Shown: positions 11,335-21,975, counted from the stretch's first letter. The stretch is DNA of 64,000 nt from Acetatifactor sp. (GCA_022511465.1 JAFLRM010000001.1:1-64000); one strand, 5' to 3'. Program-made: numbers and translations. Notes: generated by a model not told the origin, from the sequence alone.

Positions 11335-13554
11335 ATGGAAACGATCAATGGGTATGTAGATCATATTATATTTCAGAATAATGAAAATGGCTACACGGTG
11401 ATGGAGCTGATCGTGGACGGGGATGAGGTCACCTGTGTGGGGACGTGCAAAGGACTCAGCCAAGGGGAGAACATCTCGGCAACCGGCGACTATATGGAGC
11501 ATCCGGTATACGGCAGCCAGTTTAAGATCCATAGTTATGAAGTGGTTGCGCCCCGAGACAGTGTCAGCATGGAACGATATCTGGGGTCAGGAGCCGTCCG
11601 GGGAGTAGGGCCGGCGCTGGCAGCACGCATTGTGAAGAAATTTGGTGATGACACATTCCGTATCATCGAGGAGGAACCAGAACGTCTGGCAGAGGTCAAA
11701 GGTATCAGTGAGCGGAAAGCTCAGGAGATCGCGATCCAGATGGAGGAGAAGAAGGACCTTCGGGATGCGATGGTGTATCTGCAACAGTTTGGAATCTCCA
11801 ACGCGCTGGCAGTGAAGATTTATGATACCTACGGGACGGAGATTTATAGCATTATGAAAGAAAATCCATACCGTCTGGCGGAGGATATCAATGGTGTGGG
11901 TTTTCGGATCGCGGATGAGATCGCGGCGAAGATTGGCATCCATACGGATTCGGATTACCGCATTCGCAGCGGTCTTCTGTATACTCTGTTTCAGGCTGTG
12001 GGAGAGGGCCATTGTTATCTGCCCATGAATATCCTGTTGGAACGTGCGCATACACTACTTCGCGTAAAAGAGGAAGATATCCGGCCTCAGGTGGATAACC
12101 TGATGATGGACAAAAAGTTGGTGGTCAGGGGGGAGAACGCCTTTGCCGCCTCTTACTACTATGCGGAGTTAAACTGTGCGCGAATGTTGTACGAGCTCAA
12201 TGTGCCTATGCTGGAGGCGGAGACGCTGCCCTCTCAGGAGGGAGCAGCCCGAAAGAAGCTGGAGCGGCTGGCGGAGAGTCTGAAAATGGAGCTGGATGAG
12301 CTGCAGCTGGAGGCGGCGATGGAATGTATCAGGAATGGCTTATTCCTCCTTTCCGGCGGTCCGGGTACCGGCAAGACCACCGCCATCAACCTAATCATCC
12401 GCTATTTCGAGGCGGAGGGGATGGATATCTATCTGGCGGCACCCACCGGACGAGCTGCCAAGCGCATGACGGAAGCCACGGGATTTGAAGCGAGGACGAT
12501 CCATCGGCTGTTGGAATTGAACAGTGCGCTGTCGGATGAGGATACGAGACGGGTGAATTTTGAGCGCAACGAGGAGAACCCGCTGGAAGCGGACGTGGTC
12601 ATCATTGATGAGATGTCCATGGTGGATATTCACCTTTTTCAATCGCTTCTCAAGGCCATTCTGCCGGGGACAAGGCTGATCCTGGTGGGCGATGTGAACC
12701 AGCTGCCCAGTGTAGGGCCAGGACAGGTGCTCCGGGATCTGATGAACAGCAGTGCCTTTCCTATGGTGATCCTGCAGAAAATATTTCGGCAGGCGGAAGA
12801 GAGTGACATTGTCGTCAACGCACACCGGATCAATCGCGGAGAGCAGATCACACTGGATAATAGATCCAAAGATTTCTTTCTTTTGGAGAGGAATGATATA
12901 AACGTCATATATAAACATATGATACAGTTGATCAGGGAGAAGCTTCCGCCCTATGTGAATGCGACACCCTATGATATTCAGGTGCTGACACCCATGCGGA
13001 AAGGACCGCTGGGCTGCGAGACCCTAAACGGCATCCTACAGCGGTATCTGAATCCGCCGGACGCCGGGAAAAAAGAGCATGTGAGCGGTGACACCATCTA
13101 CCGCGAGGGCGACAAAGTCATGCAGGTGAAGAACAATTACCAGCTGGAGTGGGAGATTGTCAGCCGGTACGGGATCCCCATTGATAAGGGGATGGGGATC
13201 TTCAACGGCGACATGGGTCGGATCGTGGAGATCAACGAGATCTCCGCCACACTGGTGGTGGAGTACGATGAGCTGCGTCGGGTAACCTATCCTTTTGCAC
13301 TGCTGGAGGAGCTGGATCTATCCTACGCGATCACCATCCACAAAGCGCAGGGAAGCGAGTATCCGGCAGTCATCATGCCCTTGCTGGGCGGGCCGAGAAT
13401 GCTCTTTAACCGGAATCTCCTTTACACGGGGATCACTCGGGCCCGAAATTGTGTCACTATCTTGGGCAGTAGTGACACTGTCCGCGGCATGATCGACAAT
13501 GTCAGTGAGAACCGGCGTTTTACCGCGCTGGAACAGCGGATCCGGGAGCTTTAA
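11335..13554 (+). CDS. recD2: SF1B ATP-dependent DNA helicase RecD2
   Basis: GGPGTGKTTAINLI Walker A, VIIDEMSMVD, LVGDVNQLPSVGPG, C-terminal SYAITIHKAQGSEYPAVI. Confidence 0.95.
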   Translation: METINGYVDHIIFQNNENGYTVMELIVDGDEVTCVGTCKGLSQGENISATGDYMEHPVYGSQFKIHSYEVVAPRDSVSMERYLGSGAVRGVGPALAARIVKKFGDDTFRIIEEEPERLAEVKGISERKAQEIAIQMEEKKDLRDAMVYLQQFGISNALAVKIYDTYGTEIYSIMKENPYRLAEDINGVGFRIADEIAAKIGIHTDSDYRIRSGLLYTLFQAVGEGHCYLPMNILLERAHTLLRVKEEDIRPQVDNLMMDKKLVVRGENAFAASYYYAELNCARMLYELNVPMLEAETLPSQEGAARKKLERLAESLKMELDELQLEAAMECIRNGLFLLSGGPGTGKTTAINLIIRYFEAEGMDIYLAAPTGRAAKRMTEATGFEARTIHRLLELNSALSDEDTRRVNFERNEENPLEADVVIIDEMSMVDIHLFQSLLKAILPGTRLILVGDVNQLPSVGPGQVLRDLMNSSAFPMVILQKIFRQAEESDIVVNAHRINRGEQITLDNRSKDFFLLERNDINVIYKHMIQLIREKLPPYVNATPYDIQVLTPMRKGPLGCETLNGILQRYLNPPDAGKKEHVSGDTIYREGDKVMQVKNNYQLEWEIVSRYGIPIDKGMGIFNGDMGRIVEINEISATLVVEYDELRRVTYPFALLEELDLSYAITIHKAQGSEYPAVIMPLLGGPRMLFNRNLLYTGITRARNCVTILGSSDTVRGMIDNVSENRRFTALEQRIREL

Positions 13555-13588
13555 CGCCTGCCTCGGAGAAGGGCGGAAAGGCGAACCT

Positions 13589-14332
13589 GTGAAAAAAATA
13601 AAATTAGTGATCGTGTCAGTGGCAAAACAAGTGATCCAATTAACATTACAGCTGTTATTTCCGCGCCGGTGTCCGGTGTGTGACCGGATTGTTCAGCCTT
13701 TTGGCAGGAAGATCTGTCCGGAATGCAGAGGCAGACTGAAGCTTGTAACCCCACCCTGGTGTATGAAATGCGGAAAGAAACTGCGGGAGGAGCGGGAGTT
13801 GTGCGCAGACTGCAGGCGGGAAACGCATGTATTCCTTCGAGGAAGATCGCTTTATGAATACGCAGACGCTGCCCCTTCCATCTATCGCATGAAATATGGG
13901 AAACGGCAGGAGTATGCAGAATTTTTTGGGGAGGAAGCGGCTGAGCATCTGGCGGGATTTATCCGGGAGGTACATCCAGATGCGTTGATCCCGATCCCGC
14001 TGCACAAAAAGCGTCTGAGAAAGCGAGGTTACAATCAGGCAGCGCTGTTGGCGAGGGTTATCGGAGCCTCTGCCGGAGTGCCGGTTTACGAGAAAATGAT
14101 GCTCCGGATCAAAAATACGTCTCCTTTGAAGAAACAAAATCCTGAAGAACGGCAAAATAATTTGAAAAAAGCTTTTATTATCGCTCAAAATGATGTAAAA
14201 TTAAATACGATCATAATAGTGGACGACATATACACTACAGGCAGTACAATAGATGAGGCGGCAAGAGTGTGGAGAGCTGCCGGAGTGCCAAATGTTTATT
14301 TTATTGCGCTGGCCTGTGGTGCAGGCGTTTGA
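13589..14332 (+). CDS. comF: ComF family phosphoribosyltransferase
   Basis: CPVCDRI/CPECRG zinc motifs and IIVDDIYTTGSTIDEAA PRPP motif; GTG at 13589 preferred over the ORF-track start that overlaps recD2. Confidence 0.88.
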   Translation: MKKIKLVIVSVAKQVIQLTLQLLFPRRCPVCDRIVQPFGRKICPECRGRLKLVTPPWCMKCGKKLREERELCADCRRETHVFLRGRSLYEYADAAPSIYRMKYGKRQEYAEFFGEEAAEHLAGFIREVHPDALIPIPLHKKRLRKRGYNQAALLARVIGASAGVPVYEKMMLRIKNTSPLKKQNPEERQNNLKKAFIIAQNDVKLNTIIIVDDIYTTGSTIDEAARVWRAAGVPNVYFIALACGAGV

Positions 14333-14374
14333 AAAACATATTATGCGTGTAGTCACGCGGAAATGAGGTAAGGT

Positions 14375-14788
14375 ATGAACGTTAAAAACTGCAGAAACTG
14401 TGGAAGGATCTTCAACTATGTATCCGGCTCCTTTATGTGTCCTGCATGTAGGGAGAAGATGGAAGTGAAGTTCCAGGAAGTGAAGGAGTACATTCGAGAG
14501 AACAGAGGTGTGGGCATTCAGGAAGTTGCGGAAGCTTGTGATGTGGATGTTTCGCAGATCAGACAGTGGCTGCGCGAGGACCGTCTTGAAGTCACGGAGG
14601 ATTCCCCTATCCTGTTGACTTGTGATAGCTGTGGTGCGCCCATTCGATCCGGAAGGTACTGTGAGAATTGTAAGAAGGGTACAGCTTCCGGTTTTCAGGA
14701 TGTGCTCAATGAGAATAGGGAGGCGCAGCGTAAGGCGGCTGCAGCTCTCGAGAAGGATAAGAACGGCCCTAAGATGAGATATCTGTAG
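14375..14788 (+). CDS. Flagellar operon protein, YvyF/TIGR03826-like
   Basis: NCRNCGRIFNYVSGSFMCPAC zinc motif followed by HTH-like GVGIQEVAEACDVDVSQIRQWLREDRLEV. Confidence 0.8.
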   Translation: MNVKNCRNCGRIFNYVSGSFMCPACREKMEVKFQEVKEYIRENRGVGIQEVAEACDVDVSQIRQWLREDRLEVTEDSPILLTCDSCGAPIRSGRYCENCKKGTASGFQDVLNENREAQRKAAAALEKDKNGPKMRYL

Positions 14789-14801
14789 GGAGGCTGATAT
14801 C

Positions 14802-15188
14802 ATGCTGAATGAGGAACGTATCATATTGATGACAAAGATGGCTTCCTACGAGACGCATGAAGGTAAGAAGAATATGCAGATCGGAAAGTATTTCCGCAGC
14901 GATTATATTGCCGTTCAGGTGCTGAAGTCCTTAGTCTGCGCCACAATATCATATGGCATTATATTTGCTTTGTTTATCTTCTATGACTTTGAAGTGTTTA
15001 TGCAGGACATCTACAATATGGATCTGATTACATTTGCCAGAAATGTATTGCTGTATTACGGCATAACGGTGGTGGTGTATGGCGTCGTGTCCTATGGCAT
15101 CTATTCCTATCGCTATGCGAAGGCGAAAAAAAACCTGAAATGCTACTATCAGAACCTGAAAAAGCTAAATTCTCTATACAATGAGTAG
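14802..15188 (+). CDS. Small membrane protein of unknown function
   Basis: Two hydrophobic segments; good RBS; adjacent to conserved genes. Confidence 0.5.
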   Translation: MLNEERIILMTKMASYETHEGKKNMQIGKYFRSDYIAVQVLKSLVCATISYGIIFALFIFYDFEVFMQDIYNMDLITFARNVLLYYGITVVVYGVVSYGIYSYRYAKAKKNLKCYYQNLKKLNSLYNE

Positions 15189-16360
15189 TGGCAGAAAGGT
15201 GTGTTCTGGAGGAAAGAATGACAGTTTTACTGGAATTTAGGGAAAAAGTCAAAGCAATTTACAGTCGATACGAGGCGTTTATTCTGCCAATCGTCAAGTT
15301 TTTGCTGGCATTTGTGGTGCTCACCACCATCAACAGGCGGATGGGATATATGACGCTTTTGAATGGACACATTGAGTTGGTGCTGATCGCAGCGCTGACC
15401 TGTTCCTTTCTGCCATCGGGCGGCATCATCTTTTTTGCTGCGCTTTTCAGTCTGCTGCATATGTATGCGCTGTCAATGGAGGTGGCACTTGTAGGATTCT
15501 GCCTGTATCTGCTCATGTTTCTTTTGTTTTTCCGGTTTACGCCCAAAGATTCTCTGGTGGTAGTTTTGACTCCGCTTCTGTGTGCCTTCCGCGTTCCCTA
15601 TGTGATGCCGGTGGCCATGGGATTGTTAGGAACGCCGGTGTCCGCGGTCTCTGTGGGCTGCGGTGTTGTGATCTATTTTCTGTTTCAGGCGGTGGCCGGC
15701 AATGCAACGACCATCGGAACCTTAGGGGATGAGGATGCCACGGCGAAGCTGCGTTTGGTCATTGACGGAATGATGAATAACCGTCAGATGCTTGTCATGG
15801 TGGCGGCTTTTGCCATCACGGTGATCGTGGTCTATCTGATACGCAGGATGTCTGTGGATTACGCTTGGACAATTGCAATGATAGCAGGTGTTATGGTTGA
15901 CCTGGTCATTTTGCTGGTAGGGGATCTGTTGTACGACACGAACATGTCGGTGGGATGGGCCATCTTAGGCGTGGTGCTGGCTGTTGTCTGTGGTAAGATC
16001 ATTGAATTTTTTCGATTTTGTGTGGACTACAGCAGGACGGAGAAGGTGCAGTTTGAGGACGATGAGTACTACTATTATGTGAAGGCGGTTCCCAAGATGA
16101 CTGTGGCGGCGCCGACGAAGACCGTGAAGAAGATCAATACCCAGAGGCAGGGAAGTTCTTCTGTGGGAAGAGGTTACGAGGAGGATCTGCTATATGACCG
16201 TCCAAGAAGTGTTGTGACAGAGAGAACCAATAGAAATGCCGGCACATCAAGAACCCGGGCGGACTATGTCAGGAATCGGACGGATCGCCAGAGCAACAGA
16301 AGTGTCACTGCCAACAACCGGGCAGAAGATTTGGAAGATGATTATGAGGAGTTGTTTTAG
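15188..16360 (+). CDS. Multi-pass membrane protein with disordered C-terminus, unknown function
   Basis: 390 aa, multiple TM segments, Arg/Asn/Thr-rich tail; directly upstream of cdaA. Confidence 0.6.
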   Translation: MAERCVLEERMTVLLEFREKVKAIYSRYEAFILPIVKFLLAFVVLTTINRRMGYMTLLNGHIELVLIAALTCSFLPSGGIIFFAALFSLLHMYALSMEVALVGFCLYLLMFLLFFRFTPKDSLVVVLTPLLCAFRVPYVMPVAMGLLGTPVSAVSVGCGVVIYFLFQAVAGNATTIGTLGDEDATAKLRLVIDGMMNNRQMLVMVAAFAITVIVVYLIRRMSVDYAWTIAMIAGVMVDLVILLVGDLLYDTNMSVGWAILGVVLAVVCGKIIEFFRFCVDYSRTEKVQFEDDEYYYYVKAVPKMTVAAPTKTVKKINTQRQGSSSVGRGYEEDLLYDRPRSVVTERTNRNAGTSRTRADYVRNRTDRQSNRSVTANNRAEDLEDDYEELF

Positions 16361-16390
16361 CGAAATATAGGAAGTAAGGTTTGAGACAGA

Positions 16391-17269
16391 ATGCAGTGGT
16401 TGAGTGACAGAATAGGCGACTATCTGAATAATTTGGGTGCCTATAGGACAATGATGGATTTCGGCGATGTTGTAGAGATTTTGATAATCGCCCTGTTGTT
16501 GTACTATATTTTGGTGTGGATGAAAAACACTCGCGCGTGGGCCCTGTTAAAGGGACTGATCATCATCTGCATTTTTTTGCTGTTGGCCTATTTCTTCAAT
16601 ATGACCACCATTTTATGGATTGCTCAGAACGTGTTGAGTTTTGCGGCAATTGCTCTGATCGTGGTCATCCAGCCCGAGCTTAGAAAGGCGCTGGAGGAGT
16701 TGGGCAAGAAAAACATTTTAGCGTCGGTGATCCCTTTTGATACAGGACACCGGGAGGAGTTTTTTTCGGAGAAGACAATAGGTGAGATCGTCAAGGCGTG
16801 CGTGGAGATGGGAAAGGCCAGAACAGGTGCGCTGATCGTTATTGAGCAGCAGGAGACGCTGAAAGATTATGAGAGAACCGGCATCACAGTGGATGGTGTC
16901 GTCACCAGCCAGCTTCTGATCAATATTTTTGAGCATAATACACCTCTGCATGACGGAGCGGTCATTATCAGGGGCAATCGCATTGTGTCGGCTACCTGCT
17001 ACCTCCCTCTCTCTGACAATTTGGGCCTGAGCAAGGAGCTGGGAACCAGGCATCGTGCGGGAGTGGGAATTTCCGAGGTGACGGATTCTTTGACTGTGAT
17101 CGTGTCTGAGGAGACCGGCAAGATCAGCGCGGCCTACGAGGGAGTGTTGGATCGCAATCTGAGTGCGGAGCAGTTAAGGCAGCGTATGCAGGAAATCTTA
17201 AACGGAGTGCAGGAGGAGAGCAGTAAGGAGAAACGTATTTGGAAGGGAAGGAGCAAGCTTAAGAAATGA
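16391..17269 (+). CDS. cdaA: Diadenylate cyclase CdaA
   Basis: DAC domain DGAVIIRGNRIVSATCYLPLS and LGTRHRAGVGISE motifs; N-terminal TM helices. Confidence 0.96.
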   Translation: MQWLSDRIGDYLNNLGAYRTMMDFGDVVEILIIALLLYYILVWMKNTRAWALLKGLIIICIFLLLAYFFNMTTILWIAQNVLSFAAIALIVVIQPELRKALEELGKKNILASVIPFDTGHREEFFSEKTIGEIVKACVEMGKARTGALIVIEQQETLKDYERTGITVDGVVTSQLLINIFEHNTPLHDGAVIIRGNRIVSATCYLPLSDNLGLSKELGTRHRAGVGISEVTDSLTVIVSEETGKISAAYEGVLDRNLSAEQLRQRMQEILNGVQEESSKEKRIWKGRSKLKK

Positions 17270-18534
17270 GAAAGAAGTTATTTCACAACTGGGGCTTAAA
17301 ACTTGCTTCTCTTGTGCTGGCGATCATCCTATGGTTTCTGGTGGTGATGGCATTCAACGGTCCGCAGCAAAAAACCTTTCGGAATATTCCGGTGGATCTG
17401 ATCAACACGGAGCTTTTCGAACAGGAAAATAAGGTGTATGAGATACTGGACAACACCAATTATGTCAATGTGAGTGTGATAGCGCCTTCCAATGTGCTTT
17501 CACAGATCAGTGAGAGTGATATTACAGTGACAGCGGATGTGAACAGACTGACAGATATCAGCACGATTCCCATCGAGGTGGATGTGAACAGTTCCAATGT
17601 GATCTCTTCCTCCAGCAGCCGCGAGGTAGTGAGACTGAATGTGGAGGATAAAACCAACAAGAATGTTCCCCTCTCCTATGTCACCGAGGGTGAAGTGGCT
17701 GATGGTTATATTGTCGGCAATGTAGCCTTGGATCTGACGATGATTGAGATTTCCGGCCCGGCGTCTGCCGTGAACGATGTTCAATCTGCGAGGGTCAATG
17801 TAAACGTGGCCAATGCTTCCAGCAGCTTGTCGGCTAACATGGAGATTCATCTCTACGATCAGGATGGCGATGAAATAACAAAAGAGTCCATTCGCAAACA
17901 GACAAATTATGTGCGTGTTTCTGTGGAAGTACTGGCGACCAAGTCCGTGCCGGTTTATGTGTACTATTCCGGTGTCCCTGCGAGAGGCTATCTGACCACC
18001 GGCGAGATCGACACGGATCCGGGACTGGTCAAGGTCGCAGGTACTGCGGCCAGCCTGCTTGGTGTGAGCAATATAACCATCCCCGGTGAAATGATTGACA
18101 TATCGCATGCAGAGGAGGATGTGATCACCAGCGTAGATATCCAGGAACTTTTACCGGACAATGTGCGGCTGGCAGACAGCAGTTTTAACGGGAACGTGAC
18201 TGTAACTATCCATGTGGAGCCGGAGTCAGAGAGGCGAGTGGAGATTTCCGCCGATAAGCTGAGCATTATCAATGTTCCGGACGGTCTGGAGGCGGAGCTT
18301 GCGGGAAACGCAGATTCCTATTTTGTGATCATAAAGGGATTGACGGGATCGCTCAGCGAACTGAGTGAAGGCGCCATCATCGGCATTGTTGACGTGGAGG
18401 CCTGGATGAAGAAACAAGAGATTAGCACGTTGAGTCCGGGATCCTACTATATACCTGTGGACTTACAGTTGGCGGAAGGGATGGAACCGCGGACACCTAT
18501 GACGGTATATGTTACGATCCGTCGGGCGGGCTAG
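17266..18534 (+). CDS. cdaR: YbbR/CdaR family regulator
   Basis: N-terminal TM plus repeated YbbR-like domains; overlaps cdaA stop by 4 bp. Confidence 0.9.
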   Translation: MRKKLFHNWGLKLASLVLAIILWFLVVMAFNGPQQKTFRNIPVDLINTELFEQENKVYEILDNTNYVNVSVIAPSNVLSQISESDITVTADVNRLTDISTIPIEVDVNSSNVISSSSSREVVRLNVEDKTNKNVPLSYVTEGEVADGYIVGNVALDLTMIEISGPASAVNDVQSARVNVNVANASSSLSANMEIHLYDQDGDEITKESIRKQTNYVRVSVEVLATKSVPVYVYYSGVPARGYLTTGEIDTDPGLVKVAGTAASLLGVSNITIPGEMIDISHAEEDVITSVDIQELLPDNVRLADSSFNGNVTVTIHVEPESERRVEISADKLSIINVPDGLEAELAGNADSYFVIIKGLTGSLSELSEGAIIGIVDVEAWMKKQEISTLSPGSYYIPVDLQLAEGMEPRTPMTVYVTIRRAG

Positions 18535-18566
18535 TGTGCAAAATAATTTGTTTTGCGCAAATCTGC

Positions 18567-18595
18567 TTGTGATTATTCTGCAATCATGCTATTAT
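18567..18595 (+). promoter_or_regulatory. SigA-type promoter for HPr gene (TTGTGA-17-TATTAT, extended -10)
   Basis: TTGTGA at 18567-18572, TATTAT at 18590-18595, TGC directly upstream of -10. Confidence 0.6.
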
Positions 18596-18662
18596 AGAAA
18601 GGAGAAGGAACATGTTTTCCCGACGATAAGTTAGGGACGACATAAAATTGGAGGGTAGGCTT

Positions 18663-18926
18663 ATGGTAAGTCAGAAAGTAGTCATCAAAAATCCGACTGG
18701 CTTGCATCTGAGACCGGCAGGTATTCTATGCAAGGAAGCGATGCAATTTAAATCATTAATTACTTTTACATTTCGTGACAGTACAGCAAATGCAAAGAGT
18801 GTGTTGAGCGTGCTTGGTGCATGTGTTAAATGTGGTGATGAGATTGAGTTTGTATGTGAAGGGGAAGACGAAGAAGACGCGTTGAAGACACTGATTGAAG
18901 CAGTAGAAAGCGGTCTTGGTGAATAG
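18663..18926 (+). CDS. ptsH: HPr family phosphocarrier protein
   Basis: NPTGLHLRPAG active-site His region and AKSVLSVLG Ser46-type region; ORF-track start at 18648 is slightly long. Confidence 0.85.
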   Translation: MVSQKVVIKNPTGLHLRPAGILCKEAMQFKSLITFTFRDSTANAKSVLSVLGACVKCGDEIEFVCEGEDEEDALKTLIEAVESGLGE

Positions 18927-18930
18927 TCGG

Positions 18931-18963
18931 CAGCTCATCCGGAGGATGAGCTGTTTCTATTTT
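18931..18963 (+). terminator. Rho-independent terminator
   Basis: cagctcatcc-gga-ggatgagctg perfect 10-bp stem followed by tttctatttt. Confidence 0.85.
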
Positions 18964-18989
18964 AGATGAACTAGAAAGGACATAGAAAA

Positions 18990-20669
18990 ATGTTAAATTA
19001 CAGTCGTTATCGTAAAAACCCAGTGGTGGATCATCCGGAGCGTGAATGGCCAAATAAAGAGATTGAGAAGGCTCCCATCTGGTGCAGCGTCGATCTGCGT
19101 GACGGCAATCAAGCCTTGATCGATCCTATGATCGTGGAGGAGAAGATTGAGATGTTCCAGTATCTGATCAAGCTGGGTTTTAAGGAGATTGAGATTGGCT
19201 TTCCGGCGGCCAGTCAGATTGAGTTTGACTTTCTGCGCCAGTTGGTAGAGCGCAAGATGATTCCGGATGATGTGATAGTTCAGGTTTTGACCCAGTGCAG
19301 GGAGGAGCTGATCGACCGCACTTTTGAGTCGATTGAGGGCTGTAAGCAGGCTATTGTACATATTTACAATTCCACATCCACCTTGCAGAGAGATGTGGTG
19401 TTCAACATGGACAGGGAACATATCACTGAGATTGCGGTGAACGGCACCAAGATGGTGAAAGAGCGTGCGGCAAAGTTTCCCGGCAAAATTATTTTTGAGT
19501 ATTCTCCCGAGAGTTTTACGGGTACGGAACTTGACTACGCGCTGGAGATCTGCAATGCGGTGTCGGCGGCCTGGGGGCCTACGCCGGATAATCCCATGAT
19601 CCTGAATCTGCCATCCACGGTAGAGATGAATACGCCCAACGTGTACGCTGATCAGATCGAGTGGATGATCAAACATCTGGACAATCGGGAAAGCATCATT
19701 TTAAGTGTGCATCCTCACAATGATCGGGGAACCGGCGTGGCGAGCGCAGAGCTTGCGCTGCTTGCGGGGGCTGACCGTGTAGAGGGAACACTTTTTGGAA
19801 ACGGCGAGCGAACCGGCAATGTGGATATTTTGAACATTGCCTACAATATGTTTTCACAGGGGATCGATCCGAAGCTTAACATTGAGCATATCAATGAGAT
19901 CATAGAGATTTATGAGCGTTGTTGTAAGCTGCCCATCCATCCCAGACACCCTTATGCGGGAAAGCTGGTGTTCACCGCTTTTTCCGGTTCTCATCAGGAT
20001 GCCATCAACAAGGGTGTGAAGGCTATGAAGGATCGGAACAGCGAAATATGGCAGGTGCCCTATCTGCCGATTGATCCTTCCGATATTGGCAGGGAGTATG
20101 AGCCCATTGTGCGCATCAATTCCCAATCCGGCAAGGGCGGTGTGGCCTTCATCATGGATACTTATTTTGGATTTAAGCTGCCCAAGGCGATGCACAAGGA
20201 ATTTGCCAATGTGATCCAGGAAATTTCTGAGAAGCAGGGTGAGGTTTCGCCGGATCAGATCATGCAAAGCTTCAAGGCGGAGTATCTGGATCGCAAGGAG
20301 CCCATTCACTTCAGACAGCTTCACATGGACGATCTGAGTAGCTCGGTGAAGAGTGAGTTTGATACCAGAGTCACCGTGGTCTACACGGATCATGGCGAGG
20401 AGAAAAGCTTCGAGGCTGTGGGAAATGGGCCGATTGACGCGGCACAGAGAGGTCTGGCTGAGGCCCTTGGAATTTCTATCAAGATATTGGATTATGAGGA
20501 GCATGCCCTGCAGAGCGGCGCCAACTCTCAGGCAGCCGCCTACATCCATCTGCTGGACAGAGAGACCGGTCATGTGACATACGGTGTTGGTGTCAGCTCC
20601 AGCATCACAAGAGCGTCTGTCAGGGCGATCTTCTCTGCGGTGAATAGGCTGGGACTTACCGGAAGGTAA
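18990..20669 (+). CDS. leuA: 2-isopropylmalate synthase
   Basis: CSVDLRDGNQALIDPM, HPHNDRGTGVASAELALLAGADRVEGTLFGNGERTGN, C-terminal LeuA dimer/regulatory domain. Confidence 0.97.
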   Translation: MLNYSRYRKNPVVDHPEREWPNKEIEKAPIWCSVDLRDGNQALIDPMIVEEKIEMFQYLIKLGFKEIEIGFPAASQIEFDFLRQLVERKMIPDDVIVQVLTQCREELIDRTFESIEGCKQAIVHIYNSTSTLQRDVVFNMDREHITEIAVNGTKMVKERAAKFPGKIIFEYSPESFTGTELDYALEICNAVSAAWGPTPDNPMILNLPSTVEMNTPNVYADQIEWMIKHLDNRESIILSVHPHNDRGTGVASAELALLAGADRVEGTLFGNGERTGNVDILNIAYNMFSQGIDPKLNIEHINEIIEIYERCCKLPIHPRHPYAGKLVFTAFSGSHQDAINKGVKAMKDRNSEIWQVPYLPIDPSDIGREYEPIVRINSQSGKGGVAFIMDTYFGFKLPKAMHKEFANVIQEISEKQGEVSPDQIMQSFKAEYLDRKEPIHFRQLHMDDLSSSVKSEFDTRVTVVYTDHGEEKSFEAVGNGPIDAAQRGLAEALGISIKILDYEEHALQSGANSQAAAYIHLLDRETGHVTYGVGVSSSITRASVRAIFSAVNRLGLTGR

Positions 20670-21798
20670 AGTTGTCGTTATCGATTATGATACAGATCAT
20701 GGTTTTACCGGTATTAAGAAGGATTTCGTTTCCGTTGTCATCGTAGTAATGGGTGGCATCGTAATCGGAGTCCTTTTTCCATGTGACGTGGATTCCCATG
20801 CCGTTGGTAAAGTACCAACCGTCTCTGGTGTCGTCGTGGCACTGGAATACCAGATAGCCCTCGCTCAGTCCCAGATCCTCGCTTTTGATCTTCTGCACCA
20901 GAATATTTTTGAAGGCCAGCTGTTCGCCGGTGGCAGCGTCGATATGAGGGGTATCGATATCTCCTACCAAATGCTGGTAACGGTAGTAGAGCCCGTCTTT
21001 TTCGTTAAAATCAAAATAGCATCTGGTCAGCGGATAGCAGCCGGACATGTCAATGTAAGTAGCAGGGCTGGCGTCCTCGCCATACTGGGTCAGAGTGTTG
21101 GGCTCTGATCTGGTGGCAAAAAGGAAATGGTGATCGTCAGTGAGTCCACGGTAGGACAGGCTATAGCCTTTTTGCTGGATGACCTGAAGCAGTTTTGAAC
21201 CTGTGATGTAGGTGTTGTGAGGCGCTTTACGGTCTGTAGAGCGGTAGAAAGCCGCACTGTCTGAGGCTGACATACCGTCAACATTTTCCGTGGTGGGTTG
21301 GTCGATCAATTCGTTAATAAAGAAAGGCCCGCCGTAGTGTACGAGAAAAGCGTCCCACTCAAAAGCCCAGTATGCATAGTAGGAGCGCAGGCTTCGCACA
21401 TTCCCGATCTGTCCCAGAGCGGCCCAGTCTTCGTAGATTGCCATAAGGCGTGTCATGCGTCCTTCCACGTTGGCCTCGTAGAGTATGGATGCCTTTGAAA
21501 GGTTATACTGGGGGATGGCATCTTTCTCGTTGGGGATCATAACTGCGATAGGGCGGGTATCGGCCACGGAGTCATCCACCCACTCATTGGTGAGGAGGCT
21601 TCGAGTCATACCCTCATGAGGGGGGACAGAGTCGTCTTCGACAACAATGTTGGCAGGGGCGTTTGAGGGGGTGGAGGAGACTGTGTTCTCCTCAGTCTCA
21701 GGAAGAATGGGGCTGCTGGGCCCGTTATATCGTGTTCCGCAGGCTGTCAGCATTGTCAGTGCGACAATGAGAGCAAGGCCTGTTTTGAATCTTTTCAT
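20656..21798 (-). CDS. DUF3048 domain lipoprotein (YerB-like)
   Basis: Lipobox LTAC; RPIAVMIPNEKDAIPQYNLSKASILYEANVEGRMTRLMAIYED typical of DUF3048. Confidence 0.85.
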   Translation of the reverse strand: MKRFKTGLALIVALTMLTACGTRYNGPSSPILPETEENTVSSTPSNAPANIVVEDDSVPPHEGMTRSLLTNEWVDDSVADTRPIAVMIPNEKDAIPQYNLSKASILYEANVEGRMTRLMAIYEDWAALGQIGNVRSLRSYYAYWAFEWDAFLVHYGGPFFINELIDQPTTENVDGMSASDSAAFYRSTDRKAPHNTYITGSKLLQVIQQKGYSLSYRGLTDDHHFLFATRSEPNTLTQYGEDASPATYIDMSGCYPLTRCYFDFNEKDGLYYRYQHLVGDIDTPHIDAATGEQLAFKNILVQKIKSEDLGLSEGYLVFQCHDDTRDGWYFTNGMGIHVTWKKDSDYDATHYYDDNGNEILLNTGKTMICIIIDNDNFTFR

Positions 21799-21946
21799 GG
21801 TAAGCCTCCATGTCTTTCGCAGTAAAAGCGTATTTCAGTAAAACCTATAAATTAGTTTATCATAAAATGGGAGAGAAGTCATTAGAGGGACAGTTTTTTT
21901 AGGCAATCTTAAGAATTAGAAGATCCAAAGGAGATTTAGCTGCATC

Positions 21947-21975
21947 TTGCGATTTGTTTTTTGGTATAGTATACT
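21947..21975 (+). promoter_or_regulatory. SigA-type promoter (TTGCGA-17-TATACT)
   Basis: TTGCGA 21947-21952, TATACT 21970-21975, upstream of GT2 gene. Confidence 0.55.

Noticed and set aside
18927-18989. T-box or leucine attenuator upstream of leuA
   Set aside because: Only ~60 bp, filled by the terminator of the HPr gene; no leader peptide with Leu codons and no T-box motif.
21637-21643. Second 0A-box-like TTCGACA
   Set aside because: Lies inside the DUF3048 coding sequence; a 7-bp match is expected by chance in a window this size.
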